DNA of 64,000 bases, taken from positions 1 to 64,000 of the forward strand of contig CAMAVS010000010.1 of the NCBI GenBank assembly GCA_945861665.1, written 5' to 3'. The notes beneath the pieces are model-generated. The model was not told the DNA's origin and ran no database searches. It was given only the letters and a program-made list of their open reading frames with translations. Below, in pieces: positions 34,687 through 43,972 of the stretch. The stretch's first letter is position 1; the number at the start of each line of letters is the position of its first letter. This DNA is from Chitinophaga pinensis (GTDB taxonomy: Bacteria; Bacteroidota; Bacteroidia; UBA4408). A program made the position numbers and the translations under genes.

Positions 34687-36201
34687 TTAAATATTCTCAG
34701 GTCGCATTTGCGGAAAGAACAATACATCTTGAATAGAATGCGAATTGGTCATTAGCATAGCCAATCTGTCAATTCCAATACCCATGCCTGAAGTAGGTGG
34801 CATACCGTATTCCAAAGCACGAATAAAATCATAGTCGATAAACATTGCTTCATCATCACCTTTTTCGGATAAGCGAAGTTGCTCTTCAAAGCGCGCTCGT
34901 TGATCAATGGGGTCATTTAATTCCGAATAAGCATTTGCCAACTCTTTTCCATTCACCATTAATTCAAAGCGTTCTACCAAGCCTATTTTGCTACGGTGTT
35001 TTTTGCATAAGGGTGACATTTCAATTGGGTAGTCGGTAATAAATGTTGGTTGTATATAATTACCTTCGCATTTCTCCCCAAAAATTTCATCAATAAGTTT
35101 TCCTTTCCCCATTGATTTTTCGGTATGAATTCCTAAGTCTTTGCATACATTTCTAAGTGCACCCTCATCCATTTCCGAAATATCAATTCCTGTATGCTCC
35201 TTAATGGAATCATACATTGTAATTCGCTTAAAAGGGCGTTGAAAATCAATTTCTTTATCACCCATTTTTATCTTCGTTTCTCTATGTAAATCAAGGGCTA
35301 CTTTTTCAATCATTTCTTCTGTAAAATCCATCATCCAATTGTAGTCCTTATAAGCCACATATATTTCCATTACAGTAAATTCGGGATTGTGTGTTCTATC
35401 CATTCCTTCGTTGCGGAAATCTTTTGCAAACTCATAAACACCATCAAAACCACCTACGATGAGTCTCTTTAGATAAAGCTCATTGGCAATACGAAGGTAT
35501 AAAGGCATATCCAAGGTATTGTGATGCGTTTTAAACGGACGTGCCGCAGCGCCTCCCGGAATAGGCTGTAGGATAGGTGTTTCAACCTCAATATATCCTT
35601 TTGCATTAAAAGTATTACGCAACGATTGAATAATTTCAGTTCTTTTTTTAAAGGTTTCTCTCACTTCGGGATTAATTATTAAATCAACGTAACGCTGACG
35701 GTAACGGAATTCAGGATCTGTAACCTCGTCAAATGCATTGCCTTCATCGTCTCTTTTTACAATAGGCAAAGGTTTTAAGGCTTTGCTTAACATTTTAAAG
35801 GAAGTTGCGTGTATAGATATTTCACCTACTTTTGTAGTAAATACATATCCTGTAATCCCAACTATATCACCAATGTAGGTATGTTTTTTAAATACAATAT
35901 CGTACAATGTTTTATCTTCTCCAGGACAAATATCATCGCGTCTTATATATAACTGTATTCTACCACTCGAATCTTGTAAACTCAAAAAACATGCCTTTCC
36001 CATATCACGCACACTCATTACACGCCCTGCAATACTTACATTTGTATAGGATTGATTCTCCGCAGTATACTTCTCCAGTATTTCTTTGGCAGAAACATTT
36101 ATTTCAAATAGGTCGGCAGGATAGGCGTTGACGCCCATATTAGTAAGCTCTTCCAGCGATTTTCTTCTTACTATTTCTTGTTCACTTAATTCAGGTGTCA
36201 T
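34687..36201 (-). CDS. lysS: Lysyl-tRNA synthetase, class II
   Basis: 504 residues. The N-terminal OB-fold anticodon domain (SIAGRVMSVRDMGKACFL) comes first. The class II core has motif 2 (FRNEGMDRTHNPEFTVME) and motif 3 (GMGIGIDRLAML). It charges tRNA-Lys. Full length. A TATATTTG box stands 16 bases upstream of the ATG. Independent of its neighbours, being convergent with ilvE and divergent from the isomerase gene. Confidence 0.97.
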   Translation of the reverse strand: MTPELSEQEIVRRKSLEELTNMGVNAYPADLFEINVSAKEILEKYTAENQSYTNVSIAGRVMSVRDMGKACFLSLQDSSGRIQLYIRRDDICPGEDKTLYDIVFKKHTYIGDIVGITGYVFTTKVGEISIHATSFKMLSKALKPLPIVKRDDEGNAFDEVTDPEFRYRQRYVDLIINPEVRETFKKRTEIIQSLRNTFNAKGYIEVETPILQPIPGGAAARPFKTHHNTLDMPLYLRIANELYLKRLIVGGFDGVYEFAKDFRNEGMDRTHNPEFTVMEIYVAYKDYNWMMDFTEEMIEKVALDLHRETKIKMGDKEIDFQRPFKRITMYDSIKEHTGIDISEMDEGALRNVCKDLGIHTEKSMGKGKLIDEIFGEKCEGNYIQPTFITDYPIEMSPLCKKHRSKIGLVERFELMVNGKELANAYSELNDPIDQRARFEEQLRLSEKGDDEAMFIDYDFIRALEYGMPPTSGMGIGIDRLAMLMTNSHSIQDVLFFPQMRPENI

Positions 36202-36217
36202 ACAATTGTATTTTTTA

Positions 36218-36225
36218 CAAATATA
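36218..36225 (-). promoter_or_regulatory. -7 promoter element of lysS
   Basis: TATATTTG on the minus strand, 16 bases before the ATG; no good -33 box at the usual spacing. Confidence 0.35.
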
Positions 36226-36321
36226 AAATTAAGGTGTCAAATTATGGTGGTATTGGGTATTTAAATACAACCAATTAAGTTTTTTATTAAATTTACTTTC
36301 TTTTTTAAGACCAAAAAGATT

Positions 36322-37308
36322 ATGAAAAATTTAATTGCCGATTTTGCTCACCAATTGGAGCAGGCGATAAAAATTGGTAACAGTAGTAAATTTACACAAG
36401 CAAATTGTACAATTTGCAATGTACTTATTTCTGGACTTGGTGGTTCCGGGATAGGTGGAAGTATTGTTTCTGAATTGGTATCAAAAGATGCCTCAGTGCC
36501 TATAATGGTGAATAAAGATTACTTTATTCCTGCATTTGTAGGGCCATCAACACTTGTCATTATTTCATCTTATTCAGGAAATACCGAAGAAACAATTCAA
36601 TCTATGAAGTTTGCTATTCAAAGAGGAGCAAAAATAGTTTGTATCTCTTCCGGAGGAAAAATAAGAGAAATAGCGTTAAAAAACAAGTTCGATTATATTG
36701 AAATACCTTCCGGAATGCCTCCAAGAGCATGTTTAGGTTACTCCCTTACTCAACTTTTTTTTATTTTGAATGCTTTTGGAATAATTTCAGATGGATATAA
36801 AGGTCAGCTAAAGGATGCAATAAAAAACATTGTAGAAAATGAAAGGTACATTATAGATGAAGCTAAAAAAATGGCAGAACTTATTCATTTAAAAACTCCG
36901 ATTATATATACAACCGTTGGTTACGAAGGAATTGCAATAAGGCTTCGTCAGCAGTTAAATGAAAATTCTAAAATATTAGGTTGGCATCACATTTTCCCCG
37001 AATTAAATCATAATGAATTGGTTGGTTGGAGAAAAGAAAATAATCATTTAGCTGTAATTATACTTCGTAATCAATCAGATTATGTTCGTACACAAGAACG
37101 AATTCGTATTAGCAAAGAAGTTTTTAGTAAGTATACCAGTTCGGTTATTGATGTTTATTCAATAGGAAATTCACCTATTGAAAATGCAATTTATTTTATC
37201 CATTTGGGCGATTGGACTTCCTATTTCCTTGCCGAAAAGGGCGATTACGATGCCAATGAAATTCAGGTAATCAATCACTTAAAAAATGAACTTTCAAAGT
37301 TAGATTAG
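36322..37308 (+). CDS. Bifunctional phosphoglucose/phosphomannose isomerase-type SIS protein
   Basis: 328 residues with two SIS folds. The first opens with ISGLGGSGIGGSIVSELV and SSYSGNTEETIQSMK; SGMPPRACLGYSL is the PGI/PMI-specific region and ENSKILGWHHIFPELNHNEL contains the catalytic His/Glu area. Family members interconvert glucose-6-P or mannose-6-P with fructose-6-P. It is shorter than classic GPI, as normal for this family. It leads a plus-strand run with lipB, a serine hydrolase and an amidohydrolase. Confidence 0.85.
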   Translation: MKNLIADFAHQLEQAIKIGNSSKFTQANCTICNVLISGLGGSGIGGSIVSELVSKDASVPIMVNKDYFIPAFVGPSTLVIISSYSGNTEETIQSMKFAIQRGAKIVCISSGGKIREIALKNKFDYIEIPSGMPPRACLGYSLTQLFFILNAFGIISDGYKGQLKDAIKNIVENERYIIDEAKKMAELIHLKTPIIYTTVGYEGIAIRLRQQLNENSKILGWHHIFPELNHNELVGWRKENNHLAVIILRNQSDYVRTQERIRISKEVFSKYTSSVIDVYSIGNSPIENAIYFIHLGDWTSYFLAEKGDYDANEIQVINHLKNELSKLD

Positions 37309-37345
37309 TTTCAAAATTGAATAGCTTTCCTTATATATTATTACA

Positions 37346-38056
37346 ATGCAGCAAGTAGTTTTTCGTAACCTTGGCTCAGTTGATTATAAAGAAGCTTGGG
37401 ATTATCAAGAAAAATTATTTCAAACTATAATCGCACAAAAGTTAGCAAATAGAGTTGGAGGAAATGTCATAGAAACAACAAAGAGTTATTTGCTGTTTTG
37501 CGAACACCCACACGTATATACACTAGGTAAAAGTGGCTCGCAAGATAATTTACTTGTGAATAAAAATCAGTTACAGGATGCGAATGCTTCTTTTTATAAA
37601 ATTAATCGTGGTGGCGATATAACATATCACGGCCCCGGACAGTTAGTTGTTTACCCGATTTTAGATTTAGATAATTTCTTCACAGATATTCATAAATATT
37701 TGCGCTTTTTGGAAGAGGCTATTATTCTTACTCTCGCAGATTATGGAATACACGGTGAGAGTTTTAAGGGATTTACCGGTGTATGGCTCGATGTAACCAT
37801 TCCTGAAAAAACTCGTAAAATATGTGCAATGGGAGTAAGGTGTAGTCGTTGGGTAACAATGCACGGATTAGCGTTTAATGTAAATACGGAACTGGATTAT
37901 TTTAAAAACATTGTCCCTTGTGGTATTAATGACAAGGCAGTGACTTCTATTGAAAAGGAATTAGGAAGAAAAATTGAAATGAGAGAAGTGGAAGGGATAC
38001 TGAAAAAGCATTTATCAGATTTGTTCGAAATGGAATTAATCGCTGAATTAAATTAA
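37346..38056 (+). CDS. lipB: Octanoyl-[acyl-carrier-protein]:protein transferase LipB
   Basis: 236 residues. The BPL/LipB fold shows GGDITYHGPGQLVVYPI, VWLDV followed by KICAMGVRCSRWVTMHGLAF, and the catalytic Cys in IVPCGI. Transfers octanoate from ACP to lipoyl domains before LipA adds sulfur. The common Lys of the KICAMG motif is present. The stop overlaps the start of the following hydrolase gene (TAATG), so translation is likely coupled. Confidence 0.95.
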   Translation: MQQVVFRNLGSVDYKEAWDYQEKLFQTIIAQKLANRVGGNVIETTKSYLLFCEHPHVYTLGKSGSQDNLLVNKNQLQDANASFYKINRGGDITYHGPGQLVVYPILDLDNFFTDIHKYLRFLEEAIILTLADYGIHGESFKGFTGVWLDVTIPEKTRKICAMGVRCSRWVTMHGLAFNVNTELDYFKNIVPCGINDKAVTSIEKELGRKIEMREVEGILKKHLSDLFEMELIAELN

Positions 38057-39213
38057 TGAAAGTCCTGAAGAGGATAGGTATGTATTTGTTAGCGGTAATT
38101 TTGTTACTGAATGTATGTATTTTGTTTTCAGGTAATCTTTACATATACAAGACAGTTTCAAATACCATTTTGAAGGGACGGTTAGGGCCATCATCCGATG
38201 AATATGCTATATTTAGTAATCGTGAAATAAAAACGGCTACCGAGCAAAAATGGTCGATTGCTAAGAGCTATAATAAGTATAATATCCCTGCCAATACAAA
38301 GACACAATTTGAATTGTATAAGCCAATTGCTTTTCTTGTGATTCAAAATGATAGTATACAATACGAAGAATATTGGGACACTTATTCTGAACATTCAGTG
38401 ACCAATTCTTTTTCAATGGCAAAAAGTTTTGTAAGCATATTGGTTGGTTGCGCTATTGATGAAGGAAAAATAAAAAGTGTTGATCAGGCAGTTGGAGATT
38501 TTATTCCTCAGTACAATGAAGGCAATAATAAAAAAGTTACTATTCAGCACTTACTCAATATGAGTTCAGGAATTAATTTTGACGAAGATTATATAAATCC
38601 ACTGGCATACCCTACAAGGGGTTTATACGGGGACGACATTACAACACTTACTTTGGCTTATAAACTCACCACAGAGCCAGGAAAGAAATTTGAATACTTA
38701 AGTGGGAATACTGAACTGTTGGCATTTGTATTGAAAAAAGCAACTGGTAAGACACTAAGTGATTATGCTTCCGAAAAATTATGGAAACCTATGGGGGCAA
38801 GCAGTAATGCACTTTGGAGTTTAGATCACGAAAATGGAACAGAAAAGGCCTATTGTTGTATTAACTCAAATGCTCGTGATTTTGCACGGGTTGCTAAATT
38901 ATATTTAGATTCCGGTCGCTGGAACGGAAAACAATTAGTGAATGAGCAATATGTTCTTAATTCTATTAAACCTGCTGATTTAATAAATAAAGAAGGAAAT
39001 AAAATAGACTACTACGGCTATAGTTGGTGGCTGCTGAATTACAAAGGTAATTCTATTTTTTATGCACGCGGAATATTAGGTCAGTATGTTATTGCAATAC
39101 CCGATAGGAATATGATAATAGTGCGTTTGGGTCATAAGCGTTCGAAAGAAAAAATAGGAGAACACCCCAAAGATTTATATCTATACATTGACGAAGCATT
39201 AAATATGAATTAA
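38056..39213 (+). CDS. Serine hydrolase of the beta-lactamase/class C (AmpC-like) family
   Basis: 385 residues. A hydrophobic N terminus (about 8-27) is a membrane anchor or uncleaved signal. The nucleophile motif SMAK has Ser120 and Lys123 in SFSMAKSFVSILVG. LLNMSSGINFDEDY and FEYLSGNTELLAFVLKKATG are typical of this family, which includes esterases, D-aminopeptidases and penicillin-binding proteins. YSWW replaces the usual third motif near the C terminus. The substrate is unknown, so I would not call it a beta-lactamase. Coupled to lipB by a one-base overlap. Confidence 0.85.
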   Translation: MKVLKRIGMYLLAVILLLNVCILFSGNLYIYKTVSNTILKGRLGPSSDEYAIFSNREIKTATEQKWSIAKSYNKYNIPANTKTQFELYKPIAFLVIQNDSIQYEEYWDTYSEHSVTNSFSMAKSFVSILVGCAIDEGKIKSVDQAVGDFIPQYNEGNNKKVTIQHLLNMSSGINFDEDYINPLAYPTRGLYGDDITTLTLAYKLTTEPGKKFEYLSGNTELLAFVLKKATGKTLSDYASEKLWKPMGASSNALWSLDHENGTEKAYCCINSNARDFARVAKLYLDSGRWNGKQLVNEQYVLNSIKPADLINKEGNKIDYYGYSWWLLNYKGNSIFYARGILGQYVIAIPDRNMIIVRLGHKRSKEKIGEHPKDLYLYIDEALNMN

Positions 39214-39216
39214 TAT

Positions 39217-40383
39217 ATGCTGTTTTCTGCTGATTATATTTTTCCTGTATCAACCCCACCCATTAAAAATGGTATTGTAGAAGTTGATGAGGAAGGCATA
39301 ATTTTAGCAATTTACTCTCCCGAAAATTTCAAGGGTAATAAAACACATATTCAATTTTACAAGGGAATTATTTGTCCGGGTTTTGTAAATGTTCATTGCC
39401 ATTTGGAACTTTCTCATTTAAAAGGAAAGTTAACGGAAGGAACAGGTCTTGATAATTTCATAAAACAAATAGAAGAGAGCAGGGGCGCAACAGAAAAGGA
39501 AATTTTTTCTGCTATTGAGGAAGCGGAGGTAGAGATGATAAAAAACGGCATTGTGGCAGTTGGCGACATTTCCAACACTGCTCATTCATTTAAACAAAAA
39601 GAGAAAAAAAATATATACTACCATACCTTTATTGAATTATTGGGTTTTCATCCCGATAAAGCTGATAAAGCACTTGAAATTGGTTTGAGTTTATACAAAC
39701 AATTGCAAGGGCTAGGTTCAATTACCTTGCATGCACCGTATTCGGCATCAACAAAATTGCTTTCGAAAATTAATAACTGGTCTGGAGAACATAAAAGTAT
39801 TATCTCAATGCACAATCAGGAGAGCGAGGATGAGAATTTATTATTTGTAGAAAAAAAAGGAAAAATTCTTGAACGGTTAAAGCAATTTGGAATTGACACT
39901 GATTTTTTTGAACCTAGCGGTTTTAGTTCATTGCAATCGGCATTGATACATCTTACAAAATGCGATAAAATATTATTGGTACACAATACTTTTACAAGGC
40001 AGGAAGATATTGAATGGGCGCAACAATTCAACACACATATTTTTTGGTGCTTTTGTCCGAATGCCAATTTATATATTGAAAACAGATTGCCCAATATTCC
40101 GCTTTTTGTAAAAAATAATTGTACCATTTGTATTGGAACGGATAGTTTAGCTTCCAATTGGGGCTTGTCTATTTTAGACGAACTAAAGAGTATACAAAAA
40201 TCCTATCCCCAGATTTCTTTAGCGGAATTAATTACCTGGTCAACGCTCAATGGAGCTGCTTTTTTAGGCATTGAAAATGAAATAGGTTCTATTGAAGTAG
40301 GGAAAAAACCGGGCTTAAATTTAATTTCAAATTTGGATGGTCTGAAATTGAATGATGTTTCAAATGTGTTGAAGCTAGTATAA
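39217..40383 (+). CDS. Metal-dependent amidohydrolase (chlorohydrolase/deaminase type)
   Basis: 388 residues. Amidohydrolase superfamily marks: the metal-binding H60-C-H62 in NVHCHLELSHLKG, LHAPYSAST, SMHNQESEDE with a metal His, LVHNTF and the catalytic Asp in GTDSLASNW, flanked by the small beta sandwich (residues 1-50 and the last 40). The E in HCHLELSH and the HNQES pattern resemble aminohydrolases acting on purine-like or futalosine-type substrates. Substrate not set. It follows the serine hydrolase by 3 bases and ends the run. Confidence 0.82.
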   Translation: MLFSADYIFPVSTPPIKNGIVEVDEEGIILAIYSPENFKGNKTHIQFYKGIICPGFVNVHCHLELSHLKGKLTEGTGLDNFIKQIEESRGATEKEIFSAIEEAEVEMIKNGIVAVGDISNTAHSFKQKEKKNIYYHTFIELLGFHPDKADKALEIGLSLYKQLQGLGSITLHAPYSASTKLLSKINNWSGEHKSIISMHNQESEDENLLFVEKKGKILERLKQFGIDTDFFEPSGFSSLQSALIHLTKCDKILLVHNTFTRQEDIEWAQQFNTHIFWCFCPNANLYIENRLPNIPLFVKNNCTICIGTDSLASNWGLSILDELKSIQKSYPQISLAELITWSTLNGAAFLGIENEIGSIEVGKKPGLNLISNLDGLKLNDVSNVLKLV

Positions 40384-40426
40384 TTTTTTATCGAACATTT
40401 AGCATCCAACATCTAAAATATCTAAC

Positions 40427-41488
40427 CTATTTATATACTGGTTTTTGTACCGCTTTGTTTTTATTTGCCAATTGTCCGCAAGCAGCATCAATGTCTTTGC
40501 CACGACTTCTTCTAACGTTAACAATCACATTTCTACTTTCCAAATAGTTTGTAAACGCTTTTAAACGAGGCTCGGTAGTTTGTTGGAATTCACTGTCATC
40601 AATGGGGTTGTATTCAATTACATTCACCTTACACGGCACGTGCATACAAAAATCAGCCAACTCTTTTGCATCAAATAGAGTGTCATTAAAGTCTTTAAAA
40701 ATAATGTATTCGTATGTTACACGGCACTCTGTTTTTTCATAAAAATAAACCAATGCTTCTGCTAAAGCCTGTAATGAGTTTTGTTCATTGATGGGCATAA
40801 TATGGCTTCTTTTCTCATCGTTGGCTGCGTGTAAAGAAACAGCGAGATTGAATTTTACTTTGTCATCGCCTAACTTTTTTATCATTTTTGCTATTCCGGC
40901 AGTGGATATCGTAATACGCTGTGGCGACATATTCAAACCTTCAGGTGAAGTAATTTTTTCAACCGATTTTATAACATTGCTGTAGTTGAGCAAGGGTTCG
41001 CCCATTCCCATATACACAATGTTTGTGAGTGGTGTTTCGTAATTATTTTCAGCTTGTTTTTTGAGCAAAACTACTTGGTCGTATATTTCATCGGCATTCA
41101 AATTACGTAAACGTTGTAACTTACCTGTAGCGCAAAATTTACAAGTTAAGCTACAACCCACTTGTGATGATATACAAGCTGTCATCCTATTAGTAGTAGG
41201 AATTAAAACACCTTCAACAACGTGTTGGTCGAACAGTTTAAAGGCATTTTTAATGGTGCGGTCGCTGCTTATTTGTTGGTCGTTAATTGTGACTGCATTT
41301 ATTACAAAATTGTTTTCCAATAAGCCGCGTGTGGTAATGGAGAGGTTTGTCATTTCATCAAAACGTATTGCCGACTTTTTCCAAAGCCATTCGTATACCT
41401 GTTTTGCACGAAAGGTTTTTTCGTTATTGGTATTGAAAAAATCGGTGATTTCTTCCAACGATAAAGCCCTTATATCTCTTTTGTTCAT
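40427..41488 (-). CDS. rlmN: Dual-specificity RNA methyltransferase RlmN
   Basis: 353 residues. Radical SAM enzyme with the CxxxCxxC cluster motif (SLTCKFCATG, about residue 115-122) and the second catalytic Cys near the C terminus in IDAACGQL. MGMGEPLLNY and NLAVSLHA are family blocks. Methylates C2 of A2503 in 23S rRNA and of A37 in some tRNAs. TACCTTTG lies 6 bases before the ATG. A further ATG four bases upstream is out of frame. Confidence 0.96.
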   Translation of the reverse strand: MNKRDIRALSLEEITDFFNTNNEKTFRAKQVYEWLWKKSAIRFDEMTNLSITTRGLLENNFVINAVTINDQQISSDRTIKNAFKLFDQHVVEGVLIPTTNRMTACISSQVGCSLTCKFCATGKLQRLRNLNADEIYDQVVLLKKQAENNYETPLTNIVYMGMGEPLLNYSNVIKSVEKITSPEGLNMSPQRITISTAGIAKMIKKLGDDKVKFNLAVSLHAANDEKRSHIMPINEQNSLQALAEALVYFYEKTECRVTYEYIIFKDFNDTLFDAKELADFCMHVPCKVNVIEYNPIDDSEFQQTTEPRLKAFTNYLESRNVIVNVRRSRGKDIDAACGQLANKNKAVQKPVYK

Positions 41489-41494
41489 TCATTG

Positions 41495-41502
41495 CAAAGG
41501 TA
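41495..41502 (-). promoter_or_regulatory. -7 promoter element of rlmN
   Basis: TACCTTTG on the minus strand, 6 bases before the ATG; implies a leader of nearly zero length. Confidence 0.4.
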
Positions 41503-41537
41503 AGATAAAAGGGCTTTACTTTTTTGCCTACTATGTA

Positions 41538-42596
41538 TTATTTCTGCTCCATACTTCGCATTTGCATTTTCACTTTTTCATTGTCCTGTATGCGTTGTTG
41601 AAGAACATTTGCAAAGCCTCTTGCTTTTTTATTTCCAAATTTAGTGTAAGAATCTTGTGCCCATTTTACTGCAATATCTAATTTTCCTTCCACTTCCGAT
41701 GCAACCGCCATATTGTAGCAAGCTCTACCCGCAATTGTTTTGTCGGTATTCAGAGCCTCTTTTTTCCACATTTCAGCTGCTCCTTTCCAATCTCTTGTTT
41801 CTGCTTTACGTGCGGCTTGTTCCATCCAACCATTTCCTTTTTTATAATACATCCGTGAAACATTTATCCACATCGGACTAATTCTTCTACCATAACGTTG
41901 TCCAGCATGGTATCCTACTTTTGAAAGAGCCTCCATTCTGCTAGGTATTTTTGATACAGCTTGGGCCTGATTATCTCCGCTTCCTCCAAAATTTAAAAAA
42001 TCATCCGAACGGTTTTCATCTATAATTTGTTTTGTTTTAGGATCGTATATTCTCCAACCATTTGTAATATTCATACGCATATTTGCATTTACAATAGGTA
42101 CTTCAATGTTTGTTCCCTCTGGAGTTCTGGCAGTTCTTGTTCCGGGAGTAAAATCAAGACGTGAGTCGGAATCAAACGCTTCCAATAATATCAAGGCATC
42201 CGCTTGTTGCAAGTTGCACAAGTTTTCAATAACTCCCCATTGTAAAGGTGTTGGGAATTGTCCAGTACCTGTTCCTTCCATATTTTTTAATGGTGGGCGA
42301 ACCAATTGAAAGCGAGGAGATTGTTTCATTATGTCAACCAAGCCCGACAAGCAATCTTCGGAAGCCCTTCTGTCTGTTCCAATACCTTCTCCCGTTAGTA
42401 TCCCTTCCATAATATTCCAACCCTTACTCCCTTTTTCGGGATAGGTGCGGTTCATAATCACTACTTTTTGAATGTGGTCGGGAAGGGTAATGTCGGCAGG
42501 TTGTAGCACTTGTATAGAAGTGGATGATTTACCGCACCCGGCTACAACAATACAAAGTCCGATAAACAGTTTGCTAGGTAAGTTAAATAGTGTCAT
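41538..42596 (-). CDS. DUF6340-like lipoprotein
   Basis: 352 residues. A lipoprotein signal ends at VVAGC (Cys21). The body has KVVIMNRTYPEKGSKGWNIM, QADALILLEAFDSDS, NITNGWRIYDPKTKQIIDE, then a helical C-terminal half with TPR-like segments (WMEQAARKAETRDWKGAAEM, GRACYNMAVASEVEGKLDIA). I recognise the family as one of the Bacteroidota lipoproteins labelled DUF6340. An envelope location is expected; the role is unknown. It is monocistronic, upstream of rlmN on the same strand. Confidence 0.65.
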   Translation of the reverse strand: MTLFNLPSKLFIGLCIVVAGCGKSSTSIQVLQPADITLPDHIQKVVIMNRTYPEKGSKGWNIMEGILTGEGIGTDRRASEDCLSGLVDIMKQSPRFQLVRPPLKNMEGTGTGQFPTPLQWGVIENLCNLQQADALILLEAFDSDSRLDFTPGTRTARTPEGTNIEVPIVNANMRMNITNGWRIYDPKTKQIIDENRSDDFLNFGGSGDNQAQAVSKIPSRMEALSKVGYHAGQRYGRRISPMWINVSRMYYKKGNGWMEQAARKAETRDWKGAAEMWKKEALNTDKTIAGRACYNMAVASEVEGKLDIAVKWAQDSYTKFGNKKARGFANVLQQRIQDNEKVKMQMRSMEQK

Positions 42597-42690
42597 AATG
42601 AGTGTTTTTCTGTTTTTGATTTCAAATATAATGCCAAAAATAAGTTTTCCTTAGATATCAACAAGTATAATCGCTAAATAATTCCTTTTT

Positions 42691-42698
42691 TACTTTTG
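42691..42698 (+). promoter_or_regulatory. -7 promoter element of rsmE
   Basis: TACTTTTG, 4 bases before the ATG at 42703; implies a leaderless or near-leaderless message. Confidence 0.35.
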
Positions 42699-42702
42699 AT
42701 TG

Positions 42703-43407
42703 ATGCATTTATTCTTTACACCTACTATACAAAATTCAACCTTTACCTTAGATGAGGAAGAGAGCAAGCATGCAATAAGGGTATTGCGTTTGACAGTAGG
42801 AGATGTAATTTATTTGATAGATGGAAAAGGGGGAATGTATGAAACAAACATTACAGATGCCAATCCTAAAAAATGTACCGTTAGCATTGTAAAGAAAGAG
42901 CAAACGGAAAAGAGCAAAAATAGTTTGCACCTTGCTGTTGCACCCACAAAAAATATGGACAGGATGGAGTGGTTGGTTGAAAAGGTTACAGAGATAGGCA
43001 TAGATGAGATATCAATGTTACTATCGGCTAATTCAGAACGGGCAGTAATTAAAATTGAACGATTGGAAAAAATTGCAGTTTCTGCCATAAAGCAATCATT
43101 AAAAACATATTTGCCTCTTATCAATGAGATTATTCCTTACAAAAAGTTTATTGAGAAAAATAAAATGTTTGTGGGTAAAAAATGTATTGCGTATTGTGGG
43201 GATGGTGAAAAACAAGCATTCAAAAACACAATTAACCTCAACTCAAATACACTTATTTTAATTGGTCCTGAAGGCGATTTTACAAAAGAGGAAGTTGCCT
43301 TTGCAATCCAAAACGGATTTGAAACCGTAAGTTTAGGAAATAGCCGATTAAGAACTGAGACAGCAGCCTTGGTTGCTTGCCATACTTTTAATTTAATACA
43401 AGAATAA
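42703..43407 (+). CDS. rsmE: 16S rRNA (uracil(1498)-N(3))-methyltransferase RsmE
   Basis: 234 residues. The ATG at 42703 is preferred over a TTG one codon earlier. An N-terminal PUA-like domain (HAIRVLRLTVGDVIYLIDG) is followed by a SPOUT knot with LIGPEGDFTKEEV and LGNSRLRTETAAL, which bind SAM. MEWLVEKVTEIGIDEI is the other family block. Methylates U1498 of 16S rRNA. One base separates it from the YqgE-family gene, so the two are cotranscribed. Confidence 0.95.
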   Translation: MHLFFTPTIQNSTFTLDEEESKHAIRVLRLTVGDVIYLIDGKGGMYETNITDANPKKCTVSIVKKEQTEKSKNSLHLAVAPTKNMDRMEWLVEKVTEIGIDEISMLLSANSERAVIKIERLEKIAVSAIKQSLKTYLPLINEIIPYKKFIEKNKMFVGKKCIAYCGDGEKQAFKNTINLNSNTLILIGPEGDFTKEEVAFAIQNGFETVSLGNSRLRTETAALVACHTFNLIQE

Positions 43408-43408
43408 T

Positions 43409-43972
43409 ATGTCTACACAAAATGTAAAACTACACAAGGGCAGTTTGCTAGTATCGGAACCAATGATGGTTGATAATTATTTTAAGCGATCAGTAGTGAT
43501 TATCACCGAAAAAAGCGAAACAGGCTTTGTTGGATTTATTTTAAATAAGGTAGTAGACATGAAAATAAATGAGGCCTTAAATCATTTTGAAAATTTTAAT
43601 CATCACCTTTATTTTGGAGGCCCAGTGCAGCGCGATAATATATTTTATATTCACACTAAAGGGGAAGTAATTTCGGGAAGTACTAAAATACAAAATGGGT
43701 TGTATTGGGGAGGCGATTTTGAAAAGGTTGCTGAGATGGTAAAAAATAATTTGTTACAGGAGAGTGATATTAAGTTTTTTATCGGCTATTCAGGTTGGGA
43801 ACCAGGACAATTAGAAGGCGAACTGGAAAGTGAATCGTGGATAGTGAGTGAAGCAAATGTGGACAATGTTATGTCGGATAATTATAAAAATTTGTGGGGT
43901 AATGTATTGAAAACAATGGGCAACGAATTTGCTTTATTGTCAAATTTTCCGGAGCATCCACAACTCAATTAG
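43409..43972 (+). CDS. YqgE/AlgH family protein
   Basis: 187 residues. Family blocks: GSLLVSEPMM, YFKRSVVIITE, GFVGFILNK, YFGGPVQRDNIFYIH, GLYWGGDF and FIGYSGWEPGQLEGELESESW. YqgE/AlgH proteins are small cytoplasmic proteins of debated function, linked to regulation of alginate in Pseudomonas and often found beside RNA-modifying enzymes. It is directly downstream of rsmE. Its last 8 bases overlap the end of the convergent aminotransferase gene. Confidence 0.93.
   Translation: MSTQNVKLHKGSLLVSEPMMVDNYFKRSVVIITEKSETGFVGFILNKVVDMKINEALNHFENFNHHLYFGGPVQRDNIFYIHTKGEVISGSTKIQNGLYWGGDFEKVAEMVKNNLLQESDIKFFIGYSGWEPGQLEGELESESWIVSEANVDNVMSDNYKNLWGNVLKTMGNEFALLSNFPEHPQLN

Noticed and set aside
38056-39213. 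Considered as a resistance beta-lactamase
   Set aside because: The SxxK motif is shared by many esterases and peptidases; the context (lipB, amidohydrolase) and membrane anchor do not support resistance.
41061-41681. A 206-codon plus-strand frame opposite rlmN and the start of the DUF6340 gene
   Set aside because: It spans two real minus-strand genes and has no family features; chance open frame.
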